From the NCBI RefSeq assembly GCF_000768315.1, contig NZ_AQQX01000003.1:372001-436000 (forward strand): a stretch of DNA of 64,000 nt, read 5' to 3'. The notes below the pieces were generated by a model. That model was given only the letters and a program-made list of their open reading frames with translations, did no database searches and was not told the origin of the DNA. The position numbers and the translations under genes were made by a program. Shown piece by piece: positions 23,938 to 31,531 of this stretch. Origin of the DNA: Pseudooceanicola atlanticus. Its GTDB lineage: Bacteria > Pseudomonadota > Alphaproteobacteria > Rhodobacterales > Rhodobacteraceae. Within the stretch, counting starts at the first letter, position 1. Every line of letters starts with the position of its first letter.

Positions 23938-24377
23938 ACGCGCCGCAGGGAAGCCCGGGCTATACCGGCATGCTCCGCCTCATCGGCTTTGCCTTCGACA
24001 AGCGGTACGAGGGCGGGATCGAAGGCCATCTCGATGTGCGCGAGGATCACGTGAACCGCGCCGGCACCGTGCATGGCGGTGTGTATGCCACGATGCTGGA
24101 TGCCGTCTGTTCCGGGGCCGGCATGTATTGCCCTCACCCCGGTCGGATGCGCGTCGCCGTGACCCTGTCGCTGACGGTCAATTACGCGGGCGCCTGTTCA
24201 GCGGGCCGGATCTTTGCCAAGGGCTGGGTCACGAAACAGGGCAAGTCGGTCTATTACTCGGCGGGCGAGATCCGGGACGAGGATGACAACCTGCTGGCCC
24301 ATGCGGTCGGCACGTTCAAATACGTCATGAACAGCGGCGGGCCCGAGGGCATCCCGAACCCGCGCGAAAACGGTTAA
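23934..24377 (+). CDS. PaaI-type hotdog thioesterase 2
   Basis: A 147-residue hotdog protein with DHVNRAGTVHGGVYATMLDAVCSGAG as the signature helix and VAVTLSLTVNYAGACSAGRIFAKGWVTKQGKSVYYSAGEI for the strands. It keeps the HGG motif. It is clearly a paralogue of the preceding gene, though the two share only the core pattern. Last gene of the CoA-transferase operon; tandem 11-bp repeats and a hairpin follow. Confidence 0.87.
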   Translation: MNAPQGSPGYTGMLRLIGFAFDKRYEGGIEGHLDVREDHVNRAGTVHGGVYATMLDAVCSGAGMYCPHPGRMRVAVTLSLTVNYAGACSAGRIFAKGWVTKQGKSVYYSAGEIRDEDDNLLAHAVGTFKYVMNSGGPEGIPNPRENG

Positions 24378-24403
24378 CCGTTCCTCGGGGCATCGTTCCG
24401 GCG

Positions 24404-24447
24404 CACCGACGCAATACCGACGTGATACCGACGCAATACCAATGCCG
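24404..24447. repeat. Tandem 11-bp repeats, locus 1
   Basis: Successive units of the type TACCGACGCAA / TACCGACGTGA / TACCGACGCAA, ending in TACCAATGCCGG, in the gap between convergent genes. The reverse complement of essentially the same array occurs at 46659-46707. Confidence 0.7.
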
Positions 24448-24462
24448 GTTTTCAGGGCGTGT

Positions 24463-24486
24463 CAGGCGGCCTCAGCGGGCCGCCTG
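24463..24486. terminator. Hairpin overlapping the 3' end of the CoxL-like gene
   Basis: CAGGCGGCC (24463-24471) pairs with GGCCGCCTG (24478-24486). The stem overlaps the stop codon of the convergent minus-strand gene. It could end the thioesterase transcript. Confidence 0.5.
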
Positions 24487-26772
24487 GATCGCCTGCCAGA
24501 CCCGTCCCGGCGTCGCGGGCATGTTGAATTCCGACACCCCGACCTGCGCCAGCGCGTCCATCACCGCGTTCATGCCGGCGGCCAGGCCACCGACCGATCC
24601 GGCCTCGCCCACGCCCTTGACGCCCAGCGGGTTGAGGCCCGTGGGAACCTCGAAAAACCCGCAATTATAAGGCGGTAGGTCTTTGGCGCGGGGCATGGCG
24701 TAATCCATGAAGGACCCGGTCAGCAGCTGCCCGTCGCCCTCGCCATAGCGCACTTCCTCCAGGAAAATCTGGCCCAGAGCCTGCGCCACACCGCCCTGGA
24801 TCTGCCCCTCCGCGATCTGCGGTTGCAGAACCCGGCCGATATCCTCGACCCCCGCATAGGCCACCACGTCGATCTTGCCCGTCTCCGGGTCCAATTCGAC
24901 CTCGCAGATATGGCATCCGTTCGGAAAAGTCGGCGCCTCGGGCGAGAATTCTCCGTTTGCTTTCAGCGGGATACTCTTCTGCCCGGCGATCTTGGCGATC
25001 TCGGTCAATCCGATCTCGCGGTCGGTGCCGGCAATGCGGAAGACGCCCTCGCTGTATTCGATATCGGCGACGTCGGCCTCCAGCTCCTCACCGGCCAAGC
25101 CTTTGGCATCAGTCAGAATTTGCTCGACCGCGCCCTTCAGGGCAGACCCGCCCTTGATCATCGCGCCCGATCCGCCCATGCCACCGCCCTTGGCCATGAC
25201 ATCGGTATCCCCTTGCGCATACGTGATTTTTTCGGCCTCGACCTCGAACCCTTCGGCGGCCAGGTCGATCAAGGCGGTCTCAAGCCCCTGCCCCGCCGAA
25301 AACGCCCCCGCCGCGACCGAGATCGTGCCGTCCTCATGCAGTTCGATATTGGTCCAGTCGGCCCCGCGACGCCCCCACATACCGCCCGCCGTCTCGATAC
25401 AGAGCGCCAGGCCAAGCCCACGGATTTTCCCTGCCGTTTCAGAGGCTTGCCTGCGCACCTCATAGTCGCCAAGGGCTCCGCGTTCCATCCCGGCATCCAG
25501 CACTTTCTCAAAGGCGCCGCTGTCGTAGCCAAAGTACCAATGCGCGGGCCACGGCATCTGGTCCTCTGCGATCAGGTTGCGGCGGCGCAATTCGAACCGG
25601 TCATGGCCCAGCTCCCGCGCGGCCTTGTCGATCAGGCTTTCGATGATGTAGGTCGCCTCCGGCCGCCCGGCCCCGCGATAGGGGGCGACGGGCACGGTAT
25701 GGGTCAGGTAGGCCTCAAGTCGGCCGGCAATGACGGGCGTCGTGTAAACCCCCGCCACACCACCGAAATTCAGAACCGGCGGCAATGTCCGGGCCGAGGC
25801 ATAGGCGCCTGCATTCAGCCGCAGGGCGACGGTCAGCGCGGTGAAGTTGCCCTCGTCGTCGAGGCCCAGTTCAGCGGCGAATTCCAGGTCGCGCCCGCCT
25901 TCGTCGGACAGGAAATCCTCGCTCCGATCCGCACGCCAGCGCACCGGGCGATCCAGCTTGGTCGCGGCCCAGAAGGTCAGCATCTCCTCGCGCAGGGGGC
26001 CGGATTTCATCCCGAAGGCCCCGCCCACATCACCGGCAACCACCCGGATTTGCTCGATATCCTTGTTGAACGCCGCCGCCAGCGCGCCCCGCATCGCCGG
26101 CGGGTTCTGGTGGCTGGCATAAAGCGCGTAGCGTCCGCCGGGTTCCGGACGGGCCATCGCGTTGCGCGGCTCCATGGTCACGGCGGTGACCCGCGAAATC
26201 GGCGCCTCCAGCCGGACCCTGTGGGCCGAGGCCGCCAGCGTCTCTTCCGCCTTGTCCCAGTCCCCGCGGCCCCATTCCGCCGCCAGGTTGCCGGGCCGGT
26301 CCGCATGGACCAGCGGCGCGCCATCGGCCCGTGCCTCGGCGATGGTCACGATGGCCTCTCCGTCCTCGAGGTCGGGCATCACCGCTTCAGCGCCATCCAT
26401 CGCGGCCTCGCGGGTTTCGGCGATGACCATGGCCAACGGTTCCCCGACGAACCGCGCATGGCCCGAGGCCAGAAGCGGCCGCGGGGTTTCCGTCCATTCC
26501 TTGCCGTCCGGGCCTTTCAACGCCATCGGCGTCGAAACCGGGCCAATGCCATCGGCCTCAAGGTCCGCAGCCGTGTAAATCGCAATGACGCCAGGCAGTT
26601 GCAGGGCATCTTCGGTGTCGATCTCTCCGACCGTCGCGGCGCCGTAGGGCGAGCGGACGAAAACGGCCCAGAGCGCATCCTCCACTCGAAGGTCATCGGT
26701 GTAGCGGCCCTGCCCCGTCGTCAGGCGATGATCTTCGATGCGCCCTTTCCGGATCGTATCGTGCTTGGTCAT
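24472..26772 (-). CDS. Molybdenum hydroxylase large subunit (form II CoxL / xanthine dehydrogenase family)
   Basis: A 766-residue molybdopterin-binding subunit. The N-terminal RKGRIEDHRLTTGQGRYTDDL, GGAFGMKSG and the active-site loop PYRGAGRPEATYIIE are present. PYRGAGR corresponds to the AYRGAGR of form II CoxL-like proteins, not the AYRCSFR of true CO dehydrogenase. The C-terminus has GVKGVGEAGSVGGLAAGMNAV with the conserved catalytic Glu. AAGGAG precedes ATG 26772. No 2Fe-2S or FAD subunit gene is adjacent, so electron partners must be elsewhere. The substrate is probably an aldehyde or N-heterocycle, unknown. Confidence 0.88.
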   Translation of the reverse strand: MTKHDTIRKGRIEDHRLTTGQGRYTDDLRVEDALWAVFVRSPYGAATVGEIDTEDALQLPGVIAIYTAADLEADGIGPVSTPMALKGPDGKEWTETPRPLLASGHARFVGEPLAMVIAETREAAMDGAEAVMPDLEDGEAIVTIAEARADGAPLVHADRPGNLAAEWGRGDWDKAEETLAASAHRVRLEAPISRVTAVTMEPRNAMARPEPGGRYALYASHQNPPAMRGALAAAFNKDIEQIRVVAGDVGGAFGMKSGPLREEMLTFWAATKLDRPVRWRADRSEDFLSDEGGRDLEFAAELGLDDEGNFTALTVALRLNAGAYASARTLPPVLNFGGVAGVYTTPVIAGRLEAYLTHTVPVAPYRGAGRPEATYIIESLIDKAARELGHDRFELRRRNLIAEDQMPWPAHWYFGYDSGAFEKVLDAGMERGALGDYEVRRQASETAGKIRGLGLALCIETAGGMWGRRGADWTNIELHEDGTISVAAGAFSAGQGLETALIDLAAEGFEVEAEKITYAQGDTDVMAKGGGMGGSGAMIKGGSALKGAVEQILTDAKGLAGEELEADVADIEYSEGVFRIAGTDREIGLTEIAKIAGQKSIPLKANGEFSPEAPTFPNGCHICEVELDPETGKIDVVAYAGVEDIGRVLQPQIAEGQIQGGVAQALGQIFLEEVRYGEGDGQLLTGSFMDYAMPRAKDLPPYNCGFFEVPTGLNPLGVKGVGEAGSVGGLAAGMNAVMDALAQVGVSEFNMPATPGRVWQAIQAAR

Positions 26773-26925
26773 GGAGTTCTCCTTTTCCCGCCGCAGCGGC
26801 TGAGCTGGCCCGCAATACATGCCCGGGTCACGTTACTCATCTCCGCCCGGGGGTCAAACGGTAGGATTGCAAACAGTTTACAATATGAAGGTCCGCCGCA
26901 GCGATGCCCGCCGACGCGGCACAGC

Positions 26926-27924
26926 TCACAGGACCTTCTCCTGCAGGGCTTCCAGCGCCTGCCTGGCTTCCTGCATCAGCTGATCGACGATCTCTCCGGC
27001 GCCGAGCCCCGCATCGGCATGGGCGATGGCGGCGGAACAGGACATCAGCCCCTTGTCCATCTCGCCGGTGCGATAGGCGTGTTCACGGGCATAATTGCCT
27101 TTCACCAGCTCACCGAAATCCGAATGGGTCACGGGCTGGCCGGTCATGGCCAATTCCAGCCGCGCGACCTCTTTGGCGGTTTCGTTGCGCAGGACGCGCC
27201 AGGTATCCTTGATGGATTGCAGGACGGCGATCGTGTCATCCATGCCCGCCTGCGTCATGCGTTCGGTGTAGTTGGGATGGATCTCGATCTCTTTCGCAAC
27301 GAGGAACCGGGTCGCCAGCACCGCCGCGTCGGCCCCCTGCGCGAGGGCGCCCAGCACCTGCCGCCCGGTGCCGATGCCACCGCCGAGAGCAACCGGAATA
27401 TCGACCTCTTTCAACAGGTTGGACAACAGGATGTGGCTGGGATGCGGATTGATGCCCGGATGTCCCCCTGCCTCCATCCCGACCAGGACCAGCGCGTCGA
27501 CCCCGTCCCGCGCCGCCTTGACCGCGTGGCGCAGCTGGGTGGATTTGTGCATCACCGTGCCGCCGCGCGCCTGGATGCGGCCGATCAGCTCTCCGGGATG
27601 CGATCCGGCGGTTTCGAAATGGCGGATGCCACGATCGAGCGCGATCTCCACTCCTTCTTCGACGATGTGATTGGGCCGAAACCTCGATATCGAGAAATTG
27701 ACGCCGAAGGGGTGCCCCTCGGCCAGTTCGATGCACTGCTCGAGCCCCTTGGTGAAGGCGGCGCTGTCCTCGTAGCTTTTGCCGGTGAGGAAGGCCATCG
27801 CCCCGGCCCGCGCACAGGCGGCGACGAACGGCGCCTTGGACATCCACATCATGCCACCGACGATGATCGGATGCGGCACCTCGTACATCTCGGTCAGGCG
27901 GGTCTTCAGAACAGGTGTTGGCAT
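26926..27924 (-). CDS. Nitronate monooxygenase family flavoprotein
   Basis: A 332-residue 2-nitropropane-dioxygenase-like TIM barrel. PIIVGGMMWMSKAPFVAACARAGAMAFLTG is the N-terminal FMN region; GMEAGGHPGINPHPSHILL carries the AGGHxG loop, and VALGGGIGTGRQVLGALAQGADAAVLATRFL the phosphate-binding loop. It is a different subgroup from the protein at 8091. Last gene of the block with DUF1330, enoyl-CoA hydratase, thiolase and DUF35. Relatives in catabolic operons may act as enoyl reductases; the substrate is unknown. Confidence 0.87.
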   Translation of the reverse strand: MPTPVLKTRLTEMYEVPHPIIVGGMMWMSKAPFVAACARAGAMAFLTGKSYEDSAAFTKGLEQCIELAEGHPFGVNFSISRFRPNHIVEEGVEIALDRGIRHFETAGSHPGELIGRIQARGGTVMHKSTQLRHAVKAARDGVDALVLVGMEAGGHPGINPHPSHILLSNLLKEVDIPVALGGGIGTGRQVLGALAQGADAAVLATRFLVAKEIEIHPNYTERMTQAGMDDTIAVLQSIKDTWRVLRNETAKEVARLELAMTGQPVTHSDFGELVKGNYAREHAYRTGEMDKGLMSCSAAIAHADAGLGAGEIVDQLMQEARQALEALQEKVL

Positions 27925-27933
27925 GGCGACCCC

Positions 27934-28221
27934 CTAATAGCTCCGGACCATCAGAACGGTCGCATCAGCGCCTCCCACACGATCCGATGCAATCTCCTGA
28001 TATTCCGGAGAGGTCTGGAAGGTCATGGCTGAGTCCCGGTCAGGGAATTCCAGAATGACCACCTTGTCATTCGGCCAGTCGCCTTCCAGCACCTGCGCCT
28101 CTTCCTCGGCCGCGACCAGCCGTCCGTTGAACTTGGCAAAGACCGGCGCAAAGGCGTTCTGGTACCGTCGATACCGGGCCTCGTCCGTGAACTTCAGCTG
28201 CGCAATGATCATCACCGGCAT
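27934..28221 (-). CDS. DUF1330 small protein
   Basis: A 95-residue ferredoxin-like alpha/beta-barrel protein of DUF1330 type, with FTDEARYRRYQNAFAPVFAKFNGRLVAAEEE and KVVILEFPDRDSAMTFQTSPEYQEI. Such proteins resemble antibiotic-biosynthesis monooxygenase-like dimers; function is not established. It is packed 1 nt after the enoyl-CoA hydratase stop and 9 nt before the flavoprotein, so it belongs to the operon. Confidence 0.85.
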   Translation of the reverse strand: MPVMIIAQLKFTDEARYRRYQNAFAPVFAKFNGRLVAAEEEAQVLEGDWPNDKVVILEFPDRDSAMTFQTSPEYQEIASDRVGGADATVLMVRSY

Positions 28222-28222
28222 C

Positions 28223-29020
28223 TCAGACCCCCCGGAAGACGGGTTTGCGCTTCTCCACGAAGGCTTTCATCCCCTCGCTCCGGTCTTCGGATTGCAGCAC
28301 GATCGCCGCGTTGAGCCGTTCATATTGCAGCCCTGCCTCCAGCCCGACCTGAAGGCCCGTATTGACCGCGCCCTTGATGAAGCTGACCGACAGCGGCGGT
28401 TTCTCGGCGATCCTGTCGGCCAGCTCAAGCGCGGCGTCCATCAGCTGTGCCCCCGGCACGACCTTGTTGACCAGGCCATGGGAAAGCGCCTCGGCCGCGT
28501 CTATGTGACGGCCGGTGAACATCAGTTCCTTGGCCAGCGGCGCACCGACGAGGCGCGGCATGCGTTGCGTGCCGCCAGCCGCAGGGAAGGCGCCGAGATT
28601 GACCTCGGGCAGGCCCATCTTCGCGTGGTCGGCGGCAATGCGGATATCCGTGGACAGCGCGATTTCCATACCGCCGCCAAGGGCATAGCCGTTGATCGCA
28701 CCGATGACGGGGCGTTCGAAATTCTCGATCAGCAGGGTCAGGTCGTGGGTGTATTTCTGCTTGGCGTAATACTCCGCCAACGGCAGCTTGTTGGCCGCGC
28801 GTTCCTTGATATCCGCCCCGGCGCAGAACGCCTTGTCACCGGCGCCGATCAGGATCACGCAGCGCAGGTCGCGGTCTTCCAGCAGCTTGTTCTGGAACAG
28901 GTCCCAGAGGTCGGGCTTCATCGTGCCGCCCAGGGTGTTCATCCGGTCGGGACGGTTCAGCGTGACGATTGCCACGCCGTTGTCGCGACGCTCCACCAGA
29001 AGGGTTTCGTACTCGTACAT
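28223..29020 (-). CDS. Enoyl-CoA hydratase/isomerase
   Basis: A 265-residue crotonase-fold protein. The oxyanion-hole segments are [12 protein letters not shown] and [19 protein letters not shown]; the first catalytic Glu lies in GGGMEIAL and the second in [22 protein letters not shown]. It is therefore a complete hydratase, unlike the crotonase half of the FadB-like protein at 59368. Likely hydrates an alpha,beta-unsaturated acyl-CoA ahead of the thiolase/aldolase step in the same operon. Confidence 0.92.
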   Translation of the reverse strand: MYEYETLLVERRDNGVAIVTLNRPDRMNTLGGTMKPDLWDLFQNKLLEDRDLRCVILIGAGDKAFCAGADIKERAANKLPLAEYYAKQKYTHDLTLLIENFERPVIGAINGYALGGGMEIALSTDIRIAADHAKMGLPEVNLGAFPAAGGTQRMPRLVGAPLAKELMFTGRHIDAAEALSHGLVNKVVPGAQLMDAALELADRIAEKPPLSVSFIKGAVNTGLQVGLEAGLQYERLNAAIVLQSEDRSEGMKAFVEKRKPVFRGV

Positions 29021-29021
29021 C

Positions 29022-30167
29022 TCAGACCTCTTTCTGCAGGATATGGGCGATGGCGATGGAGCCGAGGCCGATCATGTGGGCCATGCCGATTTTTGCGTCC
29101 GGTTGCTGCCGTTCGCCGTTGCGCCCGCGCAATTGGTTCACGATTTCATGGATTTGGCCGATGCCCGTGGGCCCCAGGGGATGGCCCTGCCCGATCAGCC
29201 CGCCCGAGGAATTGACGCAGCATTGCCCGCCGATGGCCGAACCGCCGGCGCGCAGGAAATGCTGGCCCTCGCCCTTGGGGGCCAGGCCGAAGGTTTCCGT
29301 GTAAAGGATTTCCTCGATGGCGAAGGCGTCGTGCAGTTCCACGCAATCCAGATCGGCGGCCGTGATGCCGGCCTCCTGGTAGACCATCTCGGTCACCTCC
29401 TGGGCCAGGGTGACCGACGGAATCTCCCGCCCCTGCTGCGGTTTCTCCGATTGCAGGGCAGAGGCCGTGACGCGGATCGGTTCGGCGGTGATGCCGAGGC
29501 GCCGGATGGCCTCTTCGGAGCAGACGATGGCGGCAGCGGCGCCTTCGCCGCGCGGGCAGCACATCAGCGACGTCGTCGTCCCCGCCACAGTATTGGCGGC
29601 CAGAACCTGTTCCACGCTGCGCGGTTTCTGGAACTGCGCAAAGGGGTTCTTCGAGGCGTTGGTGTGGTTCTTGGACGCAACCAAGGCGAGGTCCTCGCCG
29701 GTCAAGCCCTTCTCCTTGCTCAGGTATTCCGCCATGATCGCGTATTTCACCAGCGGGATCGCGGCCGTGTCGGACAGGCGGTTCACGGCCTCCTTGCTGA
29801 CGGCGCGCACCTGGTCGCCGTACTTGTCCACTCCGACGGCAATCGACACGTCCCGGCGGCCAAGCGCGACTTCGTGCACCGCCATCTGGAACGCCGACGA
29901 CCCCGAGGCGGAGGCATTTTCCACCTGCGTACAGGCCAGCCCGGTCGATCCGAGATGGTTGAACATGATCCGCCCGGCGGCCATGCCAATGCCGGTGCAG
30001 CCGATATAGGCGCTTTCAACCTCGGGAAAGGCGATGCCGGCATCCTTCAGCGCCGCGCGCACCGCCGTCAGCCCCATGTCGATATAGAGCGTATCCGACA
30101 CGAACTGGTATTTGTGCATGCCGACGCCGATCACGTAGACGGGCCGTGCCTCTTTCAGGGTCACCAT
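29022..30167 (-). CDS. SCP2/Ltp2-type thiolase-fold protein lacking the nucleophilic Cys (possible aldolase)
   Basis: A 381-residue thiolase-fold protein of the SCP2/lipid-transfer type. Where thiolases have the nucleophilic Cys (ENACASGS), this protein has Ser86 (VENASASGS). The C-terminal GGLIGQGHPLGPTG retains the His motif, and LHDAFAIEE replaces the usual Cys/Asn-containing motif. It lies 3 nt downstream of a DUF35 gene. In steroid side-chain degradation, Ltp2 thiolase-fold proteins with a DUF35 partner are retro-aldolases, not thiolases. The same arrangement suggests a retro-aldol cleavage of a beta-hydroxyacyl-CoA. That is inference. Confidence 0.85.
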   Translation of the reverse strand: MVTLKEARPVYVIGVGMHKYQFVSDTLYIDMGLTAVRAALKDAGIAFPEVESAYIGCTGIGMAAGRIMFNHLGSTGLACTQVENASASGSSAFQMAVHEVALGRRDVSIAVGVDKYGDQVRAVSKEAVNRLSDTAAIPLVKYAIMAEYLSKEKGLTGEDLALVASKNHTNASKNPFAQFQKPRSVEQVLAANTVAGTTTSLMCCPRGEGAAAAIVCSEEAIRRLGITAEPIRVTASALQSEKPQQGREIPSVTLAQEVTEMVYQEAGITAADLDCVELHDAFAIEEILYTETFGLAPKGEGQHFLRAGGSAIGGQCCVNSSGGLIGQGHPLGPTGIGQIHEIVNQLRGRNGERQQPDAKIGMAHMIGLGSIAIAHILQKEV

Positions 30168-30170
30168 GGT

Positions 30171-30572
30171 TCAGCCCTCCGCCGGTGCGAAACGGCAGGC
30201 GATCATCGTCGCCTCGCCCTTGGTGATCTCGACCGGCACCGCCTGCAGCATCATGCCGTCGGAATATCGCTCCTCGGTCCCGTCCAGCATGATCTCTTCG
30301 ATCATGCCCGGTGCGATCTCGGCCTCGCCGACAACGACGGGCGGCGTCATGCCGGGGATCAGCTTCGTATGGATGGTCAGGAAGGTCAGCAATTGCGCCC
30401 GCCCGTCCATCATCTCCTCGCTCACCTGGTCGGGTTCGGCACCGCATTTGGGGCAGCCATAGCGCGTCAGCGGGAAGCTCAGCTCTTTGCAGCTGGCACA
30501 GCGACCGCCCCGCAGGACCAACGTCCTGCCATCCTCGCTGAGCCGGTACAGGTCCGGTTTCTCCAGCTCCAT
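30171..30572 (-). CDS. DUF35 zinc-ribbon/OB-fold protein
   Basis: A 133-residue protein with an N-terminal rubredoxin-like zinc ribbon (Cys25, Cys28, Cys40, Cys43) and a C-terminal OB fold (LLTFLTIHTKLIPGMTPPVVVGEAEI). DUF35 proteins bind acyl-CoA and assemble with thiolase-fold partners. It is first in an operon with such a partner and shares a 149-bp divergent promoter region with an SDR gene. Confidence 0.9.
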   Translation of the reverse strand: MELEKPDLYRLSEDGRTLVLRGGRCASCKELSFPLTRYGCPKCGAEPDQVSEEMMDGRAQLLTFLTIHTKLIPGMTPPVVVGEAEIAPGMIEEIMLDGTEERYSDGMMLQAVPVEITKGEATMIACRFAPAEG

Positions 30573-30602
30573 ATCGGGGCCCTCCTCCTTCGCCTCGACA
30601 AA

Positions 30603-30705
30603 ACTTACTTAACAGTAGAATTTAGATCACACCTTCGCAATCTTAAAATATTGCCTTTTTAATTATCAGATGGCAGCTTGTTGAACAGCAAGTAAGTATT
30701 TGAAC
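30603..30705. promoter_or_regulatory. Inverted ACTTACTT/AAGTAAGT in the DUF35-SDR divergent promoter
   Basis: ACTTACTT (30603-30610) is inverted as AAGTAAGT (30690-30697). The second arm is within CAGCAAGTAAGTATTTGAAC (30686-30705), whose reverse complement shares AAATACTT and TTGCTG with GTTGAAATACTTGCTG upstream of the TetR gene (40301-40316). Confidence 0.45.
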
Positions 30706-30721
30706 CTGGAGGAGAGGTTTC

Positions 30722-31471
30722 ATGGACATGAATTTACAAGGTCGAGTCGCGGCCATCACCGGCGGCGGCGGCGCAATCGGCCGCGCCTCGGCCAAGATGC
30801 TGGCGGCAGAGGGCGTGGCTGTGGCCCTGCTTGATCTGAGCGAGGAGGCCATGGCCGATGCCAAGGCCGAGATCGAGACCGACGTGAGCGGCGCCAAGGT
30901 GCATACCCATCTGTGCGACGTCACGGATGTCGACAGCGTGAAAGCCGCCTTTGACAGCACCGTGGACGCCCTTGGCCCGGTGGATATCCTGGTGAACAAT
31001 GCCGGCTTCGCCCGCGACAAGTACATGACCAAGATGGTCGAGGAAGACTGGGACATCATCCATGCGGTGGTGCTGAAGGGCGCGTTCAATTGCTGCCGCG
31101 CCGTCCTGCCCACGATGATGGAGCGGAACTGGGGCCGCATCGTCAACATGTCCTCCATGGCCAAGGAGGGGAACAAGGGGCAGACGAATTACTCGGCCGC
31201 GAAGGCCGGGTTGGTCGGCATGACCAATGCGCTGGCGCGCGAGGCGGGGCCGTTCAACATCACCGCCAACGCGATCGCTCCGGGCTTGGTGGCGACACCG
31301 CGGCTGAAGGCGCGGCCCGATTTCGACAAGCTGGAGGCGCGGGCAAAGACGCTGACGCCCCTCCCCCGGCTGGCCGACGAATATGACGTGGCGCGGATCG
31401 TGCTGTTCTTCTGCTCCGAACTGGCGGATTTCATCACGGCGCAATGCCTGAACGTCAGCGGCGGTCGCTGA
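30722..31471 (+). CDS. Short-chain dehydrogenase/reductase
   Basis: A 249-residue classical SDR. The cofactor loop is TGGGGAIGRA (about residues 14-23), NNAG follows, and the catalytic Ser (NMSSMAKEG) and YSAAK Tyr/Lys pair are intact. Asp in ALLDLS after strand 2 indicates NAD(H) preference. GGAGGAGAGG precedes the start. It is divergent from the DUF35/thiolase operon and probably oxidises or reduces a hydroxyacyl-CoA or alcohol in the same pathway. Fits the FabG/3-hydroxyacyl-CoA dehydrogenase-like group. Confidence 0.9.
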   Translation: MDMNLQGRVAAITGGGGAIGRASAKMLAAEGVAVALLDLSEEAMADAKAEIETDVSGAKVHTHLCDVTDVDSVKAAFDSTVDALGPVDILVNNAGFARDKYMTKMVEEDWDIIHAVVLKGAFNCCRAVLPTMMERNWGRIVNMSSMAKEGNKGQTNYSAAKAGLVGMTNALAREAGPFNITANAIAPGLVATPRLKARPDFDKLEARAKTLTPLPRLADEYDVARIVLFFCSELADFITAQCLNVSGGR

Positions 31472-31493
31472 TCGCGCCCCGAACCGGCAGGCT

Positions 31494-31521
31494 GGCGCGC
31501 GCCGATCCCTATCCGCGCGCC
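31494..31521. terminator. Hairpin between the SDR and CoA-transferase genes
   Basis: GGCGCGCG (31494-31501) pairs with CGCGCGCC (31514-31521) across a 12-nt loop, between convergent genes. Confidence 0.5.
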
Positions 31522-31531
31522 GCCCCTGCAT

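Noticed and set aside
24404-24447. 11-bp tandem repeats as a CRISPR array
   Set aside because: Units are 11 bp with no spacers and no cas genes are present in the window.
24472-26772. Calling the molybdenum hydroxylase a carbon monoxide dehydrogenase
   Set aside because: The active-site loop is PYRGAGR, not AYRCSFR, and the other Cox subunits are absent.
24823-28032. Very long open frame (1069 codons) on the + strand
   Set aside because: It runs antisense through the CoxL-like gene, the flavoprotein and DUF1330 genes, all of which have family motifs on the minus strand. The protein has no recognisable domain.
29022-30167. Calling the SCP2-type protein an acetyl-CoA acetyltransferase
   Set aside because: The nucleophilic Cys position is Ser and a DUF35 partner is adjacent, so ordinary thiolase activity is doubtful.
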